A stretch of 64,000 nucleotides of DNA. Source: Cupriavidus taiwanensis LMG 19424 (lineage in GTDB: Bacteria; Pseudomonadota; Gammaproteobacteria; Burkholderiales; Burkholderiaceae). Location of the stretch: NCBI RefSeq assembly GCF_000069785.1, contig NC_010530.1:1296001-1360000 (forward strand). The letters run 5' to 3'. Below, piece after piece: positions 61,867 through 64,000 of this stretch. The position numbers were made by a program, and so were the translations under genes. The stretch's first letter is position 1, and every line of letters begins with the position of its first letter. The notes below the pieces were generated by a model. The model did no database searches. It was not told the origin of the DNA and saw only the letters and a program-made list of their open reading frames with translations.

Positions 61867-62514
61867 CTATCGCCTTCGCGATCCCGCTTGAGGCCTGGTA
61901 CCGGACGCAGTCTCATCAGCATGGGCGGCGCCCTGCATAAAGAAATCCAGGGCTTTGCCAAGCTCGTCCTCCAGGTCCTCGTCCGGGCCGCTCAACCAGG
62001 TCATGACGGCACTCAGATACAGGAAATGCAGATAGTGCGCCAGGCGCTCGGCCGCCGTATCAGGCCGGATCTCTCCGGCCTGTTGGGCCTGTTCGATGAG
62101 CTGCACATACAAGGGAAGCATGTCCGAACTGGTCTGCTGCGCCATGCCATCGCGCACTTGCTGGAAGCGGAAGCGGATATACGGCGCCGCATACTGGCGA
62201 TGGCGTTCCCACCAGTTGGCCGAGCCATGCCACAGCGTTGCCACGCGTGCGACGAAGGACTCCCGACTCAGAACGTGGTCCGCCACCGCCGCGTGCAGGT
62301 CTTGCTCGAGTTCGTTGTGCATCCAGTGCACCAGCACCGCCTCTTTGACGGGGAAGTGGTTGTAGAGCGTGCCTCTCGCCACATCCGCCTCTGCCGCGAT
62401 CTGTTCCATCGTGACCGCTTCATAGCCGTCGCGTTCAAACAAGGCGTGCGCGGCGGCAGCGATGCGGTCACGCGTCTGCTTTCTTTTACGGACAATCCGA
62501 TCGTCTTCGCTCAT
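61867..62514 (-). CDS. TetR-family transcriptional repressor
   Basis: 215 residues. The N-terminal helix-turn-helix is clear (RDRIAAAAHALFERDGYEAVTMEQIAAEADVARGTLYNHF region, about 14-52); the ligand domain has no recognised family. It is divergent from a flavoprotein oxidoreductase gene across a 69-bp gap holding an inverted repeat, so it probably represses that gene and itself. Confidence 0.9.
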   Translation of the reverse strand: MSEDDRIVRKRKQTRDRIAAAAHALFERDGYEAVTMEQIAAEADVARGTLYNHFPVKEAVLVHWMHNELEQDLHAAVADHVLSRESFVARVATLWHGSANWWERHRQYAAPYIRFRFQQVRDGMAQQTSSDMLPLYVQLIEQAQQAGEIRPDTAAERLAHYLHFLYLSAVMTWLSGPDEDLEDELGKALDFFMQGAAHADETASGTRPQAGSRRR

Positions 62515-62530
62515 CGCAGTTGCGGCTTAA

Positions 62531-62562
62531 TTGGACATTGTCTAGTATTGTACATTGTCCAA
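62531..62562. promoter_or_regulatory. Likely TetR operator
   Basis: TTGGACA (62531-62537) and TGTCCAA (62556-62562) are exact inverted copies, and ACATTGTC occurs twice between them (GGACATTGTCTAG, GTACATTGTCC). The site fills most of the 69-bp gap between the two divergent start codons. Confidence 0.7.
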
Positions 62563-62583
62563 TATCGCGAGGGGAAGTCGTTC

Positions 62584-64000
62584 ATGCGCGCAAGGAAGGA
62601 ATTTCCGACGGTGGTTATCGGCGCCGGGCTGTCAGGATTGGCCGCTGCGCTTTCGCTGTCTTGTCGTGGCATCCCGGTGATGGTTGTGGAGGCGCAGCAG
62701 AGCGCGGGCGGATGCTGTTCGACCGAAACATCCGACGGATATACCTTTAACAATGGCGCGGTATACGTGGCCGTGCCTTCGTTGCTACGTGCCGCCTTCG
62801 GGCGCCTGGGCCTGAGCTTCGATGACGAAGTCGAGCTCGTCGGTATTGCCAAGCCCCACGCGACTTTCCTGGACAATGGCACCGCCGTGCACCTTTCCAC
62901 CGCGGAGCATTCGTACGTGGACGGCGCCGACCACAACCGCCGCACGCAGGCGCTGCGAGACGGGCTTGCCAGGCTCGGAGACGATTGGCGTCCGATCTAC
63001 ACAACCCTGGTCCGCGACGTGCTTCCGGAAGAACCGTCGCTGCTACGTACGATCGGCAAACTCTGGAGGCACCTGCCGCGAATGGGCGGGCACATAAACG
63101 GCCTGATCGCGTCCTATTTTCCAGACGGGGATCTGCAAGCTGCCGTCGCTTCGACGTTGCTCTACACGGGCCTGGCGCCCGACCGGCTCCCCGCGACACA
63201 GATCATCGGCTTGCTGGCTTTGCTGGATGAAGGCTTTCACCTGCCGCGCGGCGGCATGGGCGCCATTTGTGATGCACTGCTGCGAGCCCTGCAGGGTCGA
63301 TCCGTCCCGGTACGTTTCGGTACCCGCGTCAGGGAGATCGCCGTCAGCGACGGTCGGGTGCATGGCGTTGTGCTCGCCGACGGAGAACACATCCCAGCCT
63401 CGCACATCGTCGCCACGTGTTCGGGATTGGGTGTCGTGAAGAACCTGCTGCGTGCCGCCGACGTCCCGCGAAGCCTGGCCGCAAAGGCAGATAAGGCTCC
63501 GTTGTCGCACAGAGCCATCTCCATCCAGATCGGATATTCCGGTGCTGCGGCAGCTGACGCGTTCATCGTCAACCATGTACCGGCGATGGAAAAACAAGGC
63601 GCCATGCACGTTATGAGACCCGGCGTCCCGCAATGGATTGCGTACACGCAGCCAACGCGGGTTCTGCCAGAACTGGCACCAGGAGACAGGCATATCATCG
63701 AGTTGTACGCGCCCGCCGGCGATCTTCGCTCGGTATCCGAATGGAATCCGGCATGGAGCGATTCGGCAGTGGACAGATACCTCGACGCGTTGCAGAGGCG
63801 AGTGCCCGGCATGGCCATCGAAAGGATCCGCGTGCTCGATCCGCAGGACTTTGCCCGCGAACGACAACTGTATGAAGGTGCGCTGTATGGCATTGCCCCG
63901 GGTTCGCCACCCCACCGATTCCTCCCGCACCGGACACCGATCCGCGGGCTTTATCTGGGCGGGCAAGCGACGTTCCCGGGCTATGGCGTGCCGTCGGCAA
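62584..64000 (+). CDS. FAD-dependent oxidoreductase, phytoene desaturase (CrtI)-like, 3'-partial
   Basis: 472 residues are visible and the frame is still open at the window end. The N-terminal dinucleotide-binding motif is VVIGAGLSGLAAALSLSCRG (about 10-29) followed by VVEAQQSAGG; the C-terminal GLYLGGQATFPGYGVPSA matches the second FAD contact of CrtI-type desaturases and related amine oxidases. GLAPDRLPATQI and LPRGGMGAICDALLRAL are also typical. AGGGGA precedes the ATG at 62584. No carotenoid genes are visible, so the substrate is open; control by the divergent TetR repressor is likely. Confidence 0.85.
   Translation, partial: MRARKEFPTVVIGAGLSGLAAALSLSCRGIPVMVVEAQQSAGGCCSTETSDGYTFNNGAVYVAVPSLLRAAFGRLGLSFDDEVELVGIAKPHATFLDNGTAVHLSTAEHSYVDGADHNRRTQALRDGLARLGDDWRPIYTTLVRDVLPEEPSLLRTIGKLWRHLPRMGGHINGLIASYFPDGDLQAAVASTLLYTGLAPDRLPATQIIGLLALLDEGFHLPRGGMGAICDALLRALQGRSVPVRFGTRVREIAVSDGRVHGVVLADGEHIPASHIVATCSGLGVVKNLLRAADVPRSLAAKADKAPLSHRAISIQIGYSGAAAADAFIVNHVPAMEKQGAMHVMRPGVPQWIAYTQPTRVLPELAPGDRHIIELYAPAGDLRSVSEWNPAWSDSAVDRYLDALQRRVPGMAIERIRVLDPQDFARERQLYEGALYGIAPGSPPHRFLPHRTPIRGLYLGGQATFPGYGVPSA

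Noticed and set aside
1..64000. CRISPR arrays, tRNA or rRNA genes
   Set aside because: No regularly spaced repeat array, tRNA cloverleaf or rRNA sequence was noticed. The only phased repeats are the three short TGTCATGAT copies, which are too short and too few.

Overview
The window is GC-rich DNA (AT-richer only in a few intergenic stretches) and looks like a secondary replicon of a beta-proteobacterium close to Cupriavidus/Ralstonia. The evidence is family-level: a pyoverdine-like lipopeptide siderophore locus of the kind known from Cupriavidus, a non-flagellar type III secretion system (T3SS), an OxlT-type antiporter, and intergenic palindromes typical of these genomes. The species is an inference.

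Region 1 (1-24.2 kb) is an iron-acquisition locus. It holds the 3' part of a large siderophore synthetase (partial C, A-T-E, C-A-T, C-A-T-TE), a TonB-dependent receptor behind a Fur-box-like site, a PepSY membrane protein, a FhuF-type ferric reductase, a PvdE-like exporter, an esterase, a hydroxylamine N-acyltransferase, an ornithine/lysine N-monooxygenase, a phosphopantetheinyl transferase and a PvdS-like ECF sigma factor whose promoter region carries a perfect Fur-type palindrome. The first and third adenylation domains are a recent 1.5-kb intragenic duplication; the middle one reads as serine-specific. A truncated IS110 transposase and palindromic repeats interrupt the locus.

Region 2 (24.2-28.4 kb) has a dienelactone-hydrolase-like gene with an AraC regulator, an oxalate/formate-type MFS antiporter with a clear terminator, and about 1 kb of AT-richer intergenic DNA with three phased repeats and an orphan terminator.

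Region 3 (28.4-46.8 kb) is the most unusual. A Fic protein faces a 3569-residue protein in which a glutamate racemase domain with its catalytic residues intact sits between two D-glutamate-cyclase-like (DUF4392) domains. These are followed by two C80-like repeats, a kinase-like domain, membrane segments and a LysM-like tail. Upstream on the same strand lie a separate UPF0317/DUF1445 gene (the family that forms the other half of the animal D-glutamate cyclase DGLUCY) and a LysR regulator. An SRPBCC protein, an MFS transporter and a LuxR-type regulator follow.

Region 4 (47-61.3 kb) is a T3SS: sctV-S-C-D-F-I-J-K-L-N-O-T-U on the minus strand and sctQ-R divergently on the plus strand. No translocon, gatekeeper or needle-length gene is visible. 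SctU has YSTQ in place of the autocleavage motif NPTH. An 18-bp CTAC(G/A)-type element lies exactly 58 bp from both divergent sct start codons, and related elements lie upstream of the giant gene and of the SRPBCC/MFS pair. This suggests one regulon, possibly run by the LuxR-type regulator. The right end (61.3-64 kb) has a GNAT acetyltransferase, and a TetR regulator divergent from a phytoene-desaturase-like flavoprotein that runs off the window.
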